A DNA stretch of 64,000 nucleotides. It comes from Rhodopseudomonas julia. GTDB taxonomy: Bacteria > Pseudomonadota > Alphaproteobacteria > Rhizobiales > Afifellaceae. The notes beneath the pieces are model-generated. The model was given only the letters and a program-made list of their open reading frames with translations, had not been told where the DNA came from and ran no database searches. Shown piece by piece: positions 9,040 through 17,963 of the stretch; within the stretch, counting starts at the first letter, position 1; each line of letters starts with the position of its first letter. The stretch spans positions 1 to 64,000 of the forward strand of contig NZ_JAUSUK010000001.1 in the NCBI RefSeq assembly GCF_030813515.1, read 5' to 3'. The position numbers were made by a program, and so were the translations under genes.

Positions 9040-9064
9040 CACTTGCATAACTATCGTGCAAGTG
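9040..9064. promoter_or_regulatory. Inverted repeat, probable TetR operator between divergent operons
   Basis: CACTTGCA (9040-9047) and TGCAAGTG (9057-9064) are perfect inverted 8-mers with a 9-nt spacer. Promoter-like hexamers overlap it in both directions: plus strand TTGCAT (9043-9048) and TATCAA (9065-9070), 16 nt apart; minus strand TTGCAC and CATAAA at similar spacing. This is the right place for a repressor to control both arms. Confidence 0.6.
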
Positions 9065-9240
9065 TATCAATCCGGCCCTGGGCTTCGCCCTGGACACACT
9101 CCGATCTCTCGCGAAAGGAATGGACCCATCACTGGCTTCTCGAACGCGCTCATACGAGCTTGGCGGCCGTTTCCACGTTTGACGCCGTCCCAGTTTGAAG
9201 ATCTGATCCCTGCCTCGAATGCGGTTTGGGAGACAGGCCG

Positions 9241-10059
9241 GTGAGCCAGGAAGAAGCGCCCGCATCGAGCATCACCGAGGCGCCGACAGCGGAGCGTCCT
9301 GAAGTCGTCCGTGTCGAAAACCTTCACAAATCCTTCGGCAGCCTCGAAGTTCTGAAGGGGATTTCGTTCACCGCCCACGAAGGCGACGTGATCGCCATCA
9401 TCGGCGGGTCGGGATCTGGGAAATCGACGCTTCTTCGCTGCATCAACATGCTGGAGCCCCCGACCGCGGGCAGCGTCAGCGTGCATGGTGAAACCATCGC
9501 CATGAAAAGCGACGGCGATGGCGGCCTCGTGCCCGCCGACCGTCGCCAGGTGCAGCGCATCCGCACGCGTCTCGCCATGGTCTTCCAGAGCTTCAATCTG
9601 TGGCAGCACATGACGCTTCTCGGCAACGTCATCGAAGTGCCCGTGCATGTTCTGGGCGTCCCCAGGGCCGAAGCTGTGGAGCGGGCCCGTGCCCTCCTCG
9701 ACCGCGTCGGTCTGAGCGACAAGGAAGACGTCTATCCGGCTTTTCTGTCCGGCGGGCAGCAGCAGCGCGCGGCGATCGCGCGTGCGCTCGCCATTCAGCC
9801 GGAGGTGATGCTTTTCGACGAACCGACCTCGGCGCTCGATCCGGAGCTCGTTGGCGAAGTCCTGTCCGTTATTCGCGACCTCGCGCATGAGCGCCGCACC
9901 ATGGTTCTTGTCACTCACGAGATGAGCTTCGCCCGCGAGGTCGCCAACCACATCATCTTTCTTGCCGAGGGAGAGATCGAAGAAGAAGGCCCGCCGGAGG
10001 CCATCTTCGACAATCCAAAATCTGAGCGTCTGCAAAAGTTCATCGGATCAATTCAATAG
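9241..10059 (+). CDS. Amino-acid ABC transporter ATP-binding protein (HisP-like)
   Basis: ATPase subunit of about 272 residues. Walker A is GGSGSGKST (about residue 53 onward), the signature is LSGGQQQRAAIARAL and Walker B is VMLFDEPTSALD, with the switch His in LVTHEM. Close to HisP/GlnQ of polar amino-acid importers. The frame is open to a TTG at 9226, but GTG 9241 has GGGAG 8 nt upstream and is preferred. First gene of the plus-strand operon ATPase-SBP-permease-permease-M20 hydrolase-ALDH, facing the TetR gene across the inverted repeat. Confidence 0.9.
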   Translation: MSQEEAPASSITEAPTAERPEVVRVENLHKSFGSLEVLKGISFTAHEGDVIAIIGGSGSGKSTLLRCINMLEPPTAGSVSVHGETIAMKSDGDGGLVPADRRQVQRIRTRLAMVFQSFNLWQHMTLLGNVIEVPVHVLGVPRAEAVERARALLDRVGLSDKEDVYPAFLSGGQQQRAAIARALAIQPEVMLFDEPTSALDPELVGEVLSVIRDLAHERRTMVLVTHEMSFAREVANHIIFLAEGEIEEEGPPEAIFDNPKSERLQKFIGSIQ

Positions 10060-10119
10060 CGTTGGCGTGCCGGGACGTCACACCGGTCGTCATCGCACCG
10101 AGCAAAAAGGGAACTCCTC

Positions 10120-10893
10120 ATGCACCGCATCCTCAAAAGCCTCGCTGCAGCCGCGGCCGTCGTCGTCCTTGGAGCGGGCGCTGCCAGTGCCGAGACGAAA
10201 GTCGGCATCGCCGCCGAGCCCTATCCGCCATTCACAGTCCCGGATGCCGCCGGCAACTGGTCCGGATGGGAAATCGAAATCATGGATGCGCTGTGCGAAG
10301 AGGCAAAGCTCGATTGCACCATCGTGCCGACAGCTTGGGACGGCATCATCCCGGCCCTCAACTCCGGCAAGATCGACATGATCATAGGCTCCATGTCGAT
10401 CACCGAAGAGCGTCTCAAGGTGATCGATTTCAGCGACAAATACTACAACACCCCGACCGCCATCATCGGCCTCAAGGATGTCGAGATCGAGCCCACCAAC
10501 GAGAGCCTTTCTGGCAAGCTTCTCGGCGTGCAGCGCTCGACCATTCACGAGAACTACGTCCACAAGCATTTTCCCGACGCCGAGGTGAAAACGTATCAGA
10601 CGCAGGATGAGGCCAACCAGGATCTCGTGGCCGGCCGCCTCGACGCTGTGCAGGCGGATTCCCTTGCACTCGCAACCTTCCTCGAATCCGATGGCGGCAA
10701 GGCTTGCTGCGAGATGAAGGGCGAAGTCGAGCCCGACGAGGAAATTCTCGGACCGGGCGTTGGTGTCGGCCTCCGCCAGGGCGACACCGAGCTCAAGGAG
10801 AAGCTCAACAAGGCGATCGCCGCGATCCGCGAGAACGGCACCTACGAGAAGATCTCCGAGAAATACTTCGATTTCGACATCTACGGGAAGTGA
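10120..10893 (+). CDS. Amino-acid ABC transporter substrate-binding protein (ArgT/HisJ-like)
   Basis: Periplasmic binding protein of 257 residues, family 3. A signal peptide (MHRILKSLAAAAAVVVLG, ASA cleavage near residue 24) precedes KVGIAAEPYPPFTVPDAAGN, the typical opening strand, and IDMIIGSMSITEERLKVIDFSDKYY, the family signature region. The ligand is likely a polar or basic amino acid or a derivative, in keeping with HisQ/HisM-like partners, but cannot be fixed from sequence. An AGGGAA ribosome-binding site precedes the ATG. A hairpin with four T residues follows the stop, which would make this gene more abundant in mRNA than the permeases behind it. Confidence 0.9.
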   Translation: MHRILKSLAAAAAVVVLGAGAASAETKVGIAAEPYPPFTVPDAAGNWSGWEIEIMDALCEEAKLDCTIVPTAWDGIIPALNSGKIDMIIGSMSITEERLKVIDFSDKYYNTPTAIIGLKDVEIEPTNESLSGKLLGVQRSTIHENYVHKHFPDAEVKTYQTQDEANQDLVAGRLDAVQADSLALATFLESDGGKACCEMKGEVEPDEEILGPGVGVGLRQGDTELKEKLNKAIAAIRENGTYEKISEKYFDFDIYGK

Positions 10894-10911
10894 GCGGCTC
10901 GCTCGCAGCCT

Positions 10912-10940
10912 GGGGAGCGGGCATCCGCCCCTCCCCTTTT
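10912..10940 (+). terminator. Intra-operon attenuator hairpin after the binding-protein gene
   Basis: GGGGAG(C)GGGC (10912-10922, one bulged C) pairs with GCCCCTCCCC (10927-10936) around an ATCC loop and is followed by TTTT. It lies in the 166-nt gap between the SBP and the first permease and would let the SBP be over-expressed relative to the membrane subunits. Confidence 0.6.
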
Positions 10941-11059
10941 CCGCCCGGCTTCTGTCCCAGCAGGTTGCGCGCCGCCTGAAAAGGCATGCCGCTTGCTAGA
11001 AGCCAGGTGCGGTCATGCGGCCGTGCCAGCATCGATGCGCCACATCCAACCGTAATGTA

Positions 11060-11773
11060 ATGGGTCCTTTAGAACTTCTTGCCTTTTCCCCGCCCGGCTG
11101 GGGCGGCGTCCTCCTGCGCGCCCTCCTGACCTCGCTCGAAGTCGCTGCCGGCGGCTATCTGATGGGGCTCCTGATCGGCGTCGGTGGCGCTTTCGGAAAG
11201 CTCTACGGCGGGCCGATCCTGCGCGACCTCCTGGAAGCCTACACGACGATTATCCGGGCCGTTCCCGAACTCGTCCTCATCGTCCTCGTCTATTATGCCG
11301 GCACAGATCTTCTGAACCGTCTGATGGCAGCCCTCGGTTACGCGCGCCTCGACGTCTCGGGCATGGCGGCCGGCATCGCTGTCATCGGTCTCGTCCAGGG
11401 CGCCTACTCAACGGAAGTCCTTCGTGGCGCCATCAAGGCCGTGCCTTCCGGCCAGATCGAAACGGCCCGCGCCTACGGCATGCCGCCGTTTCTGCTCGTG
11501 CGGCGCATCACCCTGCCCGCCATGCTTCCGCACGCCATTCCGGGACTTGCCAATCTCTGGCTGATCGCCACCAAGGACACGGCCCTTCTCGCCGTCGTCG
11601 GCTTCACGGAACTGACGCTCGCGACACGCCAGGCGGGCGGCGCGACGCGGGAATACATGCTCTTCTTCTGCGCCGCGGGGCTGCTCTATCTGATGGTGAG
11701 CCTCGTCTCCAATGTCGTCATCGCCCTCATCGAGCGTCGGGCAAGGCGCGGCATGCCTGGGTTCTCCTCATGA
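11060..11773 (+). CDS. Amino-acid ABC transporter permease (HisQ-like)
   Basis: Inner-membrane permease of about 237 residues. LLEAYTTIIRAVPELVLIVLVYY is very close to HisQ (EGYTTLIRGVPDLVLMLLIFYG in the enterobacterial protein, from memory), and the EAA loop reads GQIETARAYGMPPFLLVRRITLP. The ATG at 11060 gives the family-like start MGPLELLAFSPPGWG. A start at 11015 with AGGTG upstream would add 15 residues and cannot be excluded. The next permease overlaps by ATGA. Confidence 0.85.
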   Translation: MGPLELLAFSPPGWGGVLLRALLTSLEVAAGGYLMGLLIGVGGAFGKLYGGPILRDLLEAYTTIIRAVPELVLIVLVYYAGTDLLNRLMAALGYARLDVSGMAAGIAVIGLVQGAYSTEVLRGAIKAVPSGQIETARAYGMPPFLLVRRITLPAMLPHAIPGLANLWLIATKDTALLAVVGFTELTLATRQAGGATREYMLFFCAAGLLYLMVSLVSNVVIALIERRARRGMPGFSS

Positions 11774-12615
11774 GGGAGGACAATGCCGAAGCCATACATG
11801 CCATGGCGGACCTCATCGATCCGGAAGAGGACAAGGGGGCGAAAAGCGAAAGCTGGTTGAAGCCGCACCGCGTCGTGCTGCTCCTGCTCGCCGCTCTCAT
11901 GGTCGCCCTCATGGCGTTCAATATGCGCTGGGACTGGCTGCCGCTTTATTGGAAGGAAATGCTGGGCGGATTGTGGGTCACGCTCGCCCTTCTCGTCGGC
12001 AGCAGTATCCTCGGCTTTGCGATGGCGGTGCCTCTCGGTCTCGCACAAGTCTCTGGTCCCGCTCCTTTGGCATGGGCCGCCCGCGGCTTCTGCACCGTGA
12101 TCCGCGGCACGCCTCTGCTCCTGCAGCTCTGGCTTCTCTATTACGGACTCGGCTCGCTGTTTCCGCAGATCCCGTGGATCCGCGGCTCGTTCATCTGGCC
12201 TTATCTGCGCGAGGCCTGGCCCTACGCGCTCGCCTCACTCACCATCTCGTTTGCGGGTTATGAGGGCGAGGTGATGCGCGGGGCCCTCGCCGGTGTGCCG
12301 AAAGGTGAGCTCGAAGCCGGGCGCGCTTATGGAATGAGCCGCTTCACCGTGCTGCGCCGCATCTGGCTGCCGCGCGCGATCCAGCGCGCTTTGCCGACCT
12401 TGAACGGCGAGATCGTGCTGCAATTGAAGGCGACGCCGCTGGTTGCGACGATCACGGTCATCGACCTTTATGCGGTCATCAGCGACGTGCGCCAGGACAC
12501 CTACATCATCTACGAGCCACTTCTCTTTCTGGCCTTCATCTACCTTTGCCTGACCGGCCTCCTCGTCGCGGGCTTCCGCCATCTCGAAAATCGCATCCCC
12601 ACCCGAGGAGTGTGA
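11770..12615 (+). CDS. Amino-acid ABC transporter permease (HisM-like)
   Basis: Second permease, 281 residues. About 55 mainly hydrophilic residues precede the first helix, a longer N-terminal tail than HisM (about 238 residues in total). RGTPLLLQLWLLYYGLGS and the EAA loop ELEAGRAYGMSRFTVLRRIWLP are typical of HisM/ArtM. It overlaps the preceding permease by 4 nt and is joined without any gap to the amidohydrolase gene, so import and hydrolysis are coupled. Confidence 0.88.
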   Translation: MREDNAEAIHAMADLIDPEEDKGAKSESWLKPHRVVLLLLAALMVALMAFNMRWDWLPLYWKEMLGGLWVTLALLVGSSILGFAMAVPLGLAQVSGPAPLAWAARGFCTVIRGTPLLLQLWLLYYGLGSLFPQIPWIRGSFIWPYLREAWPYALASLTISFAGYEGEVMRGALAGVPKGELEAGRAYGMSRFTVLRRIWLPRAIQRALPTLNGEIVLQLKATPLVATITVIDLYAVISDVRQDTYIIYEPLLFLAFIYLCLTGLLVAGFRHLENRIPTRGV

Positions 12616-13785
12616 ATGGGTATCGCGCCTGATCTCAGCAATGACCTGCCCGAAATCGTCGCCATGCGGCATGAGCTGCATCGCCATCCCGAACTCGGCC
12701 TCGAAGAGGAATGGACGTCGAATTATGTCGCCGAAAAACTCCAGGGACTCGGCTACGAGGTGCATCGCGGGCTTGCGAAGACGGGTGTCGTCGCGACGCT
12801 GACGAACGGCTCAGGAAAGCGCGCGGTCGGCCTTCGTGCCGATTTCGACGCCTTGCCGATCCAGGAAAAGACCGGCCTTCCGTATCAAAGTGAGATTCCC
12901 GATCGCATGCACGCCTGCGGCCATGATGGCCACACCGCGATGCTTCTCGGCGCGGCGAAGCGGCTCGCGGAGCGGAGAAATTTCGACGGCACCGTGCATC
13001 TCATTTTCCAGCCGGCGGAGGAGAATTTCGGCGGCGCCAAGATGATGGTCGACGAAGGGCTCTTCGAGCTCTTTCCCTGCGATGCCGTCTTTGCGCTTCA
13101 TAACGAGCCGCAGCTTCCGTTCGGGCAGTTTGCTCTCAGAGACGGGCCGATCATGGCGGCCGTCGACGAGGCTCGGATCGTCATTACAGGCCGCGGGGGC
13201 CATGGGGCGCATCCCGAGGACACGATCGATCCGATCGTTGCCGCCTCTTCTATCGTCATGGCCCTGCAGACGATCGTCGCCCGCAACACGCATCCGATCG
13301 AGCCCGCTGTCGTCACCGTCGGCTCGATCCATGGCGGCTCGGCGAGCAACATCATCCCCGAGAGTGTGGAAATCGTCGTCGGCATCCGCTCCTTCGACGA
13401 TGCGACCCGCGATCTTCTGGAAGAGAAGATCCGCCTGATCGCGACGCGCCAGGCAGCGGGCTTTGGCGCGCGCGCAGACGTCGACTATCTCCGAAGCTAC
13501 GACGCCACCATCAACGATACGGCGGAAACGGACTTCCTCCGCGCCCAGGCGATCCGTTTCGCGGGTGCCGAGAATGTCACCGACCTTGCCCGTCCCTTCA
13601 TGGGCTCGGAAGACTTCGCCTATATGTTGAAGGCTCAACCGGGCAGCTATTTCTTTCTGGGGACTGGGCGCGGGCCGGATGATCCACCGCTGCATCACCC
13701 GTCCTTCGACTTCAACGATGATATTCTGGCGACCGGCGTCGCTTTCTGGACGGAATTCGCCGAAGCCTTTCTGAGCCGGGCCTGA
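12616..13785 (+). CDS. M20 family amidohydrolase (N-acyl amino acid / hippurate hydrolase type)
   Basis: Cytoplasmic metallopeptidase-family hydrolase of 389 residues. Metal-ligand motifs are MHACGHDGHTAMLLGAA (residues about 97-113) and PAEENFGGAKMM; ADFDALPIQEKTGLP carries the upstream substrate-side motif, and FMGSEDFAYML near the C-terminus holds the last metal ligand region. Members remove acyl groups from N-acylated amino acids (aminoacylase, hippuricase). It starts at the base after the HisM stop, so its substrate is probably what the transporter brings in. I infer release of a free amino acid that the divergent aminotransferase then uses. Confidence 0.88.
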   Translation: MGIAPDLSNDLPEIVAMRHELHRHPELGLEEEWTSNYVAEKLQGLGYEVHRGLAKTGVVATLTNGSGKRAVGLRADFDALPIQEKTGLPYQSEIPDRMHACGHDGHTAMLLGAAKRLAERRNFDGTVHLIFQPAEENFGGAKMMVDEGLFELFPCDAVFALHNEPQLPFGQFALRDGPIMAAVDEARIVITGRGGHGAHPEDTIDPIVAASSIVMALQTIVARNTHPIEPAVVTVGSIHGGSASNIIPESVEIVVGIRSFDDATRDLLEEKIRLIATRQAAGFGARADVDYLRSYDATINDTAETDFLRAQAIRFAGAENVTDLARPFMGSEDFAYMLKAQPGSYFFLGTGRGPDDPPLHHPSFDFNDDILATGVAFWTEFAEAFLSRA

Positions 13786-13812
13786 GCGCGACCGAACATT
13801 GACGAGATCTCT

Positions 13813-15258
13813 ATGCTGAAAAAGACCGATTTCTACATCAACGGCAGCTGGGTGGCACCGGCCGAGCCGAACCCGTTTCCCGTCATCGACCCGGCGACCG
13901 AAAGTGAGATTGCCGAGATCTCGCTCGGGAGTTCCGCCGATATCGACAAGGCCGTGACGGCGGCGCGGGCCGCCTTTCCGACCTGGAGTGCGACAGACGT
14001 CACCGAACGCATTGCCGTGATCGAACGGCTCCTGACGATCTACCGGGCTGGCGCCGAGGAGATGGCCAAGGCGATCAGCACCGAAATGGGTGCACCGATG
14101 TCGTTTTCACGCGACGAACAGGTCGGCGCCGGCGACTGGCACATCGAAGGTTTTCTGAAGGCCATCCACGAGATCGAATGGGAGCGGCCGTTGCGCGCCG
14201 ATGCGCCGAGCGAACGCATCATCAAGGAGCCGATCGGCGTTTGCGGGCTCATCACGCCGTGGAACTGGCCGATGAACCAGGTGACGCTCAAGGTCGTGCC
14301 CGCGCTTCTCACCGGTTGCACGGTCGTGTTGAAGCCGTCGGAAATTGCACCCCTTTCCTCGCTCCTCTTCGCTGAGATGATCGACGCGGCGGGTGTGCCG
14401 GCCGGCGTCTTCAATCTCGTCAACGGAGACGGGCCGAGCGTCGGGGCGGCGCTGTCCGCCCATCCCGACGTCGACATGATGTCGTTCACCGGCTCGACGC
14501 GCGCTGGCTCCGCCGTCACCAAGGCGGCCGCCGATACCGTGAAACGCGTGACGCTGGAACTCGGCGGCAAGTCGCCGAACATTCTCTTCGCCGATTGCGA
14601 TCTCAAAAAGCAGGTCGAGGGCGGCGTGCGCTTCTGCATGGAAAACGCCGGCCAATCCTGCAATGCGCCGACGCGGATGCTCATCGAGGCCTCGGCCTAC
14701 GAGGATGCGATCGCGATCGCCAAGGAGACGGCAGAAAAAGTCGCCGTCGGCGATCCACACGAGGAAGGCGACCATATCGGCCCGCTCGTCTCGCAGACCC
14801 AGTTCGACAAGGTGCAGGATCTGATCGAGGCCGGCATCGCGGAAGGTGCGCGTCTCGTCACCGGCGGGGCGGGCCGGCCGGCCGGCTTCAATCGCGGCTA
14901 CTATGCGCGGCCGACCATCTTCGCGAATGTCATCCCCGAGATGCGCATCTGGCGCGAGGAGATCTTCGGACCGGTGCTTGCGATGACGCCGTTCAAGGAC
15001 GAGGCGGAAGCCATTCGCCTTGCGAACGACACACCCTATGGGCTTGCCGCCTATCTCAGCACGCAGGATCCTGAGCGCGCCCGCTATGTCGCGTTGCAGC
15101 TGCGCGCCGGCATGGTGCGGGTCAACCGCGCGCCCTTCGCGCAAGGCAGCCCCTTCGGCGGCTACAAGCAATCCGGCAATGGCCGCGAAGGTGGTATCTT
15201 CGGTCTGGACGATTTCCTGGAGACGAAGACGGTCGCATTCGGCGACATGTTCTCTTGA
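13813..15258 (+). CDS. NAD(P)-dependent aldehyde dehydrogenase
   Basis: ALDH superfamily enzyme of 481 residues. The catalytic Cys is in ENAGQSCNAPTRM (about residue 283), the general-base Glu in LELGGKSPN (about 247), NAD-binding in FTGSTRAGSAV, and ITPWNWPMNQ holds the conserved oxyanion Asn. Last gene of the plus-strand operon. In an arginine-transaminase-like route it would oxidise the aldehyde left by the ThDP decarboxylase (for example 4-guanidinobutyraldehyde), the KauB step in Pseudomonas. That assignment is context-based; the family has broad specificity. Confidence 0.9.
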   Translation: MLKKTDFYINGSWVAPAEPNPFPVIDPATESEIAEISLGSSADIDKAVTAARAAFPTWSATDVTERIAVIERLLTIYRAGAEEMAKAISTEMGAPMSFSRDEQVGAGDWHIEGFLKAIHEIEWERPLRADAPSERIIKEPIGVCGLITPWNWPMNQVTLKVVPALLTGCTVVLKPSEIAPLSSLLFAEMIDAAGVPAGVFNLVNGDGPSVGAALSAHPDVDMMSFTGSTRAGSAVTKAAADTVKRVTLELGGKSPNILFADCDLKKQVEGGVRFCMENAGQSCNAPTRMLIEASAYEDAIAIAKETAEKVAVGDPHEEGDHIGPLVSQTQFDKVQDLIEAGIAEGARLVTGGAGRPAGFNRGYYARPTIFANVIPEMRIWREEIFGPVLAMTPFKDEAEAIRLANDTPYGLAAYLSTQDPERARYVALQLRAGMVRVNRAPFAQGSPFGGYKQSGNGREGGIFGLDDFLETKTVAFGDMFS

Positions 15259-15325
15259 GCAGGCCTTGAACCAGCTAGCAGTCGCGGTCGCCTCACGGCT
15301 GCGGTCGTGCCGTATTCTACGCCAG

Positions 15326-16285
15326 CTATTCGGCAGAATGCCGGGCCTGCGCCGCCTTCCTGTCCTCCCGCTCCCGCAGGAAGTCTTCGACGGAGGTCGG
15401 CGTCACGCCCCAGGCCGCAAAGCCTGGCTCCTCGGTCGCGACATTGGGCGCCTCCATCAGTTCCACTTCGGTGGAGGTCACCGGCGGTTTCGGCAGCCGC
15501 TCCGCTGCCGCCGCCAGACCTTTCCAAATGCCGATCGGCAATGGAACGAGCAAGCGCCGGACACCGACTTCGTCGGCAACGATCCCGACGAGTTCGCGGT
15601 AGGTGTAAGTGCGCGGGCCGCCGAACTCGTAGGTGCGCGGCTCCGGATCAGGTCCGGCAACCACGATACGCGCGATCGCCTCGGCCACATCTCCGACAAA
15701 GGTCGGTTGCAACCGCGTCTCTCCTCTCCCGAAAAGAGGAAAGATGGGGTATTTCCGCAGAAGGTCGGAAAATGTGCAGATGAAGCCGTCCTGCGGGCCG
15801 AACATGACGGCAGGTCGCACGATGACGGCGTTTCCAAAAGCACGACGGACGACGACCTCACCCGCACCACGCGCCCCGATATAGCGGGAGGGAGAGTTCG
15901 GATCGGCACCCACCCCGGAAAGCTGGACGAGAAGAGGCACGCCGTGTCGATGCGCCAGAGCGGCGAGCTGGCCCGCCGCTTCCACATGGATGTCGCGGAA
16001 GGTCTTGCCACCGCGCTCCACATAGAGGCTGACGGCATTGACGACGGCACCCGCACCCTCGACAAGCCTTGCCACGTCCTCCGGCCGTTCGATGTCGCCT
16101 TCCACAGCGGTGAGCCCGGCCGCCCGTCCGAGGAGATCCGTGATCTTGTTCGGATGGCGGGAGACCGCCCGCACATTTCGGCCCTTCTCGAGCAGGCGTC
16201 GGCAGATCCGGTGCCCGAGAAAGCCGCCGCCACCAAAAACGACGACCGGTGCTTCTTTGCCTGCAAAGGTGCCATCTTCGGGCAT
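15326..16285 (-). CDS. NAD(P)-binding epimerase, complex I NDUFA9-like SDR
   Basis: Extended/atypical short-chain dehydrogenase fold of about 319 residues. VVVFGGGGFLGHRICRRLLEKG is the dinucleotide-binding motif, and the domain layout (VQLSGVGADPNSPSRYIGARGAGE, VRPAVMFGPQDGFI) matches the NDUFA9/YwnB-like group often kept in alphaproteobacteria. The frame is open to 16417, but ATG 16285 has GGGGAGA 7 nt upstream and starts just before the Rossmann motif. In mitochondria the homologue is a complex I accessory subunit; here the role is unknown. It converges with the ALDH gene. Confidence 0.8.
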   Translation of the reverse strand: MPEDGTFAGKEAPVVVFGGGGFLGHRICRRLLEKGRNVRAVSRHPNKITDLLGRAAGLTAVEGDIERPEDVARLVEGAGAVVNAVSLYVERGGKTFRDIHVEAAGQLAALAHRHGVPLLVQLSGVGADPNSPSRYIGARGAGEVVVRRAFGNAVIVRPAVMFGPQDGFICTFSDLLRKYPIFPLFGRGETRLQPTFVGDVAEAIARIVVAGPDPEPRTYEFGGPRTYTYRELVGIVADEVGVRRLLVPLPIGIWKGLAAAAERLPKPPVTSTEVELMEAPNVATEEPGFAAWGVTPTSVEDFLREREDRKAAQARHSAE

Positions 16286-16509
16286 GCCGTATCTCCCCGC
16301 CAAGATTTGCTTCTTTGACGAACACAACTGCCCATGACGGACTTTGCTCCCTGCGCAATTGCCACACCCGATCACCGCATCCATGCGGATGGCAGCAAAG
16401 AAGCTTTTCAATCTCATCGGAACCGAAGATGCTGATCGATCGGCGGGCCGAGGCTGTCCTTCAATCTGTCGAAGCGTAACGAGGGTTCATTGCCCGCAGA
16501 ATTTTGCTG

Positions 16510-17904
16510 ATGAACACATCCCCCCTTCCCGACCGGCTCGCCGGCTGGCTACTGGTCGCCACCTGCTTTTTCGTCTTCCTGGCGCAATGGTCGGGCGAGA
16601 GCATTCTGGTCGGCGCGGAGATCGTCACCGTCATCCCGGCAGTGCTTCTTTTGGCGCGCCGCACCGGCCGCATGCAGACCGTCTTCCTTTCGGTCGCCTG
16701 CATTCTCTTCATCGCGGCGCTGGCAACCCGTCCGGACTGGCTGACGCTCACGACATCGGCTTTGAAAACGACCGCCTTCATCGCCGCCTTTTTCACCGCG
16801 ACGACGGCGCTCCGCTACGCGGCCACGAGTTCGCCTGCGGTCATCGAGTGCGGCCGCCTCCTTGCCGAACAGCCTCCGGGCCGGCGTTATCTGGCGCTGA
16901 CCACCGGCGGGCATCTCTTCACACTTGTCCTCAATTACGGCTCGATCGCACTCCTCGGAGCCCTTGCGGAGGAGAGCTCACGCAGGGAAGAGAACCCGCA
17001 TATCCGCGCAGTTCGCCTGCGCCGCATGCTGCTTGCCATTCAGCGTGGTTTCGCCTCGGCCCTCACCTGGTCGCCACTCGCCTTCGCCACGGCGATCTCG
17101 ATCTCGTTCGTGCCGGATACGACGTGGAAGGAGATTCTGGGTCCGAGCCTCGTCAGCTCTCTCATCCTGGCTGTAGGTGGCTGGCTTCTCGACACCCTCA
17201 TCAAACCCAAAGTCTCGGCCTCGCCGTCGACCCCTATCGTGACGGAGTTGAACTGGACCAGCATCTGGCCGCTTCCCGTCCTCCTCGTCGTGCTCGGGGT
17301 CAGCGTGGGCGGAATTCATTTCGTCACGGGCGTGCGGGCGACCGCTGCGGTCATTCTCGTCGTGCCGATCATCTCGCTCGCCTGGATCGCCTTTCAGAAC
17401 AGGCGTGATGCCCCGATGCGCCACGTGCGGGAGCGCACCGGCCTCTTCGTGACGCGCCAGCTTCTCGGCTACCGTAACGAGCTCGTGCTCCTCACCATGG
17501 CCGGCTTCATCGGCGGCCTCGGAGGGCATCTTCTGAGCCCATTCGTTCTCGGCGCAGGCTTCGACCTGTCCTCGCTTCCGGGCTGGCTGCTGCTCATCGG
17601 CCTCCTCTGGGTCATTCCGGCCGCCGGCCAACTCGGCATGAATCCGATCCTGGCCGTCTCCCTGATCGCGCCCCTGCTGCCTGCAGCCGCAGAGGTCGGG
17701 ATCGATGCAAGCGATATCGCCGTGGCGATGACCGCCGGCTGGGCCCTTGCGGCCGCCAGCTCGCCCTTTACCGCAAGCACCCTCGTCGTCGGCGGCTTCG
17801 GCAGTGTCACCGCTCGCTATGTGGGTCTCGTCTGGAACGGCCTTTATGTCGTCGTGACGGGGCTCGCGCTGTCAGCCTGGGTCGCATTTCTCGCGTTCTG
17901 GTGA
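16510..17904 (+). CDS. Polytopic membrane protein, possible transporter, function unknown
   Basis: About 464 residues, with roughly 11-13 hydrophobic segments spread over the whole length and short basic loops (RRTGRMQ, RRMLLAIQR, NRRDAPMRHVRERTG). The repeated helix-rich architecture, with polar breaks inside helices such as SALTWSPLAFATAIS and AAASSPFTAS, recalls ion-transporter superfamily permeases, but I do not recognise a specific family. ATG 16510 is chosen; a TTG two codons upstream is possible and the ribosome-binding site is poor. It is divergent from the epimerase across 224 bases that hold a short CCGCAT-CC-ATGCGG inverted repeat (16375-16388). Confidence 0.75.
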   Translation: MNTSPLPDRLAGWLLVATCFFVFLAQWSGESILVGAEIVTVIPAVLLLARRTGRMQTVFLSVACILFIAALATRPDWLTLTTSALKTTAFIAAFFTATTALRYAATSSPAVIECGRLLAEQPPGRRYLALTTGGHLFTLVLNYGSIALLGALAEESSRREENPHIRAVRLRRMLLAIQRGFASALTWSPLAFATAISISFVPDTTWKEILGPSLVSSLILAVGGWLLDTLIKPKVSASPSTPIVTELNWTSIWPLPVLLVVLGVSVGGIHFVTGVRATAAVILVVPIISLAWIAFQNRRDAPMRHVRERTGLFVTRQLLGYRNELVLLTMAGFIGGLGGHLLSPFVLGAGFDLSSLPGWLLLIGLLWVIPAAGQLGMNPILAVSLIAPLLPAAAEVGIDASDIAVAMTAGWALAAASSPFTASTLVVGGFGSVTARYVGLVWNGLYVVVTGLALSAWVAFLAFW

Positions 17905-17963
17905 GCAAGTGCCAGGTCCCGACGCATCAATCCCGGCGCTCGCGGCCGACAATCGGCGTGCCT

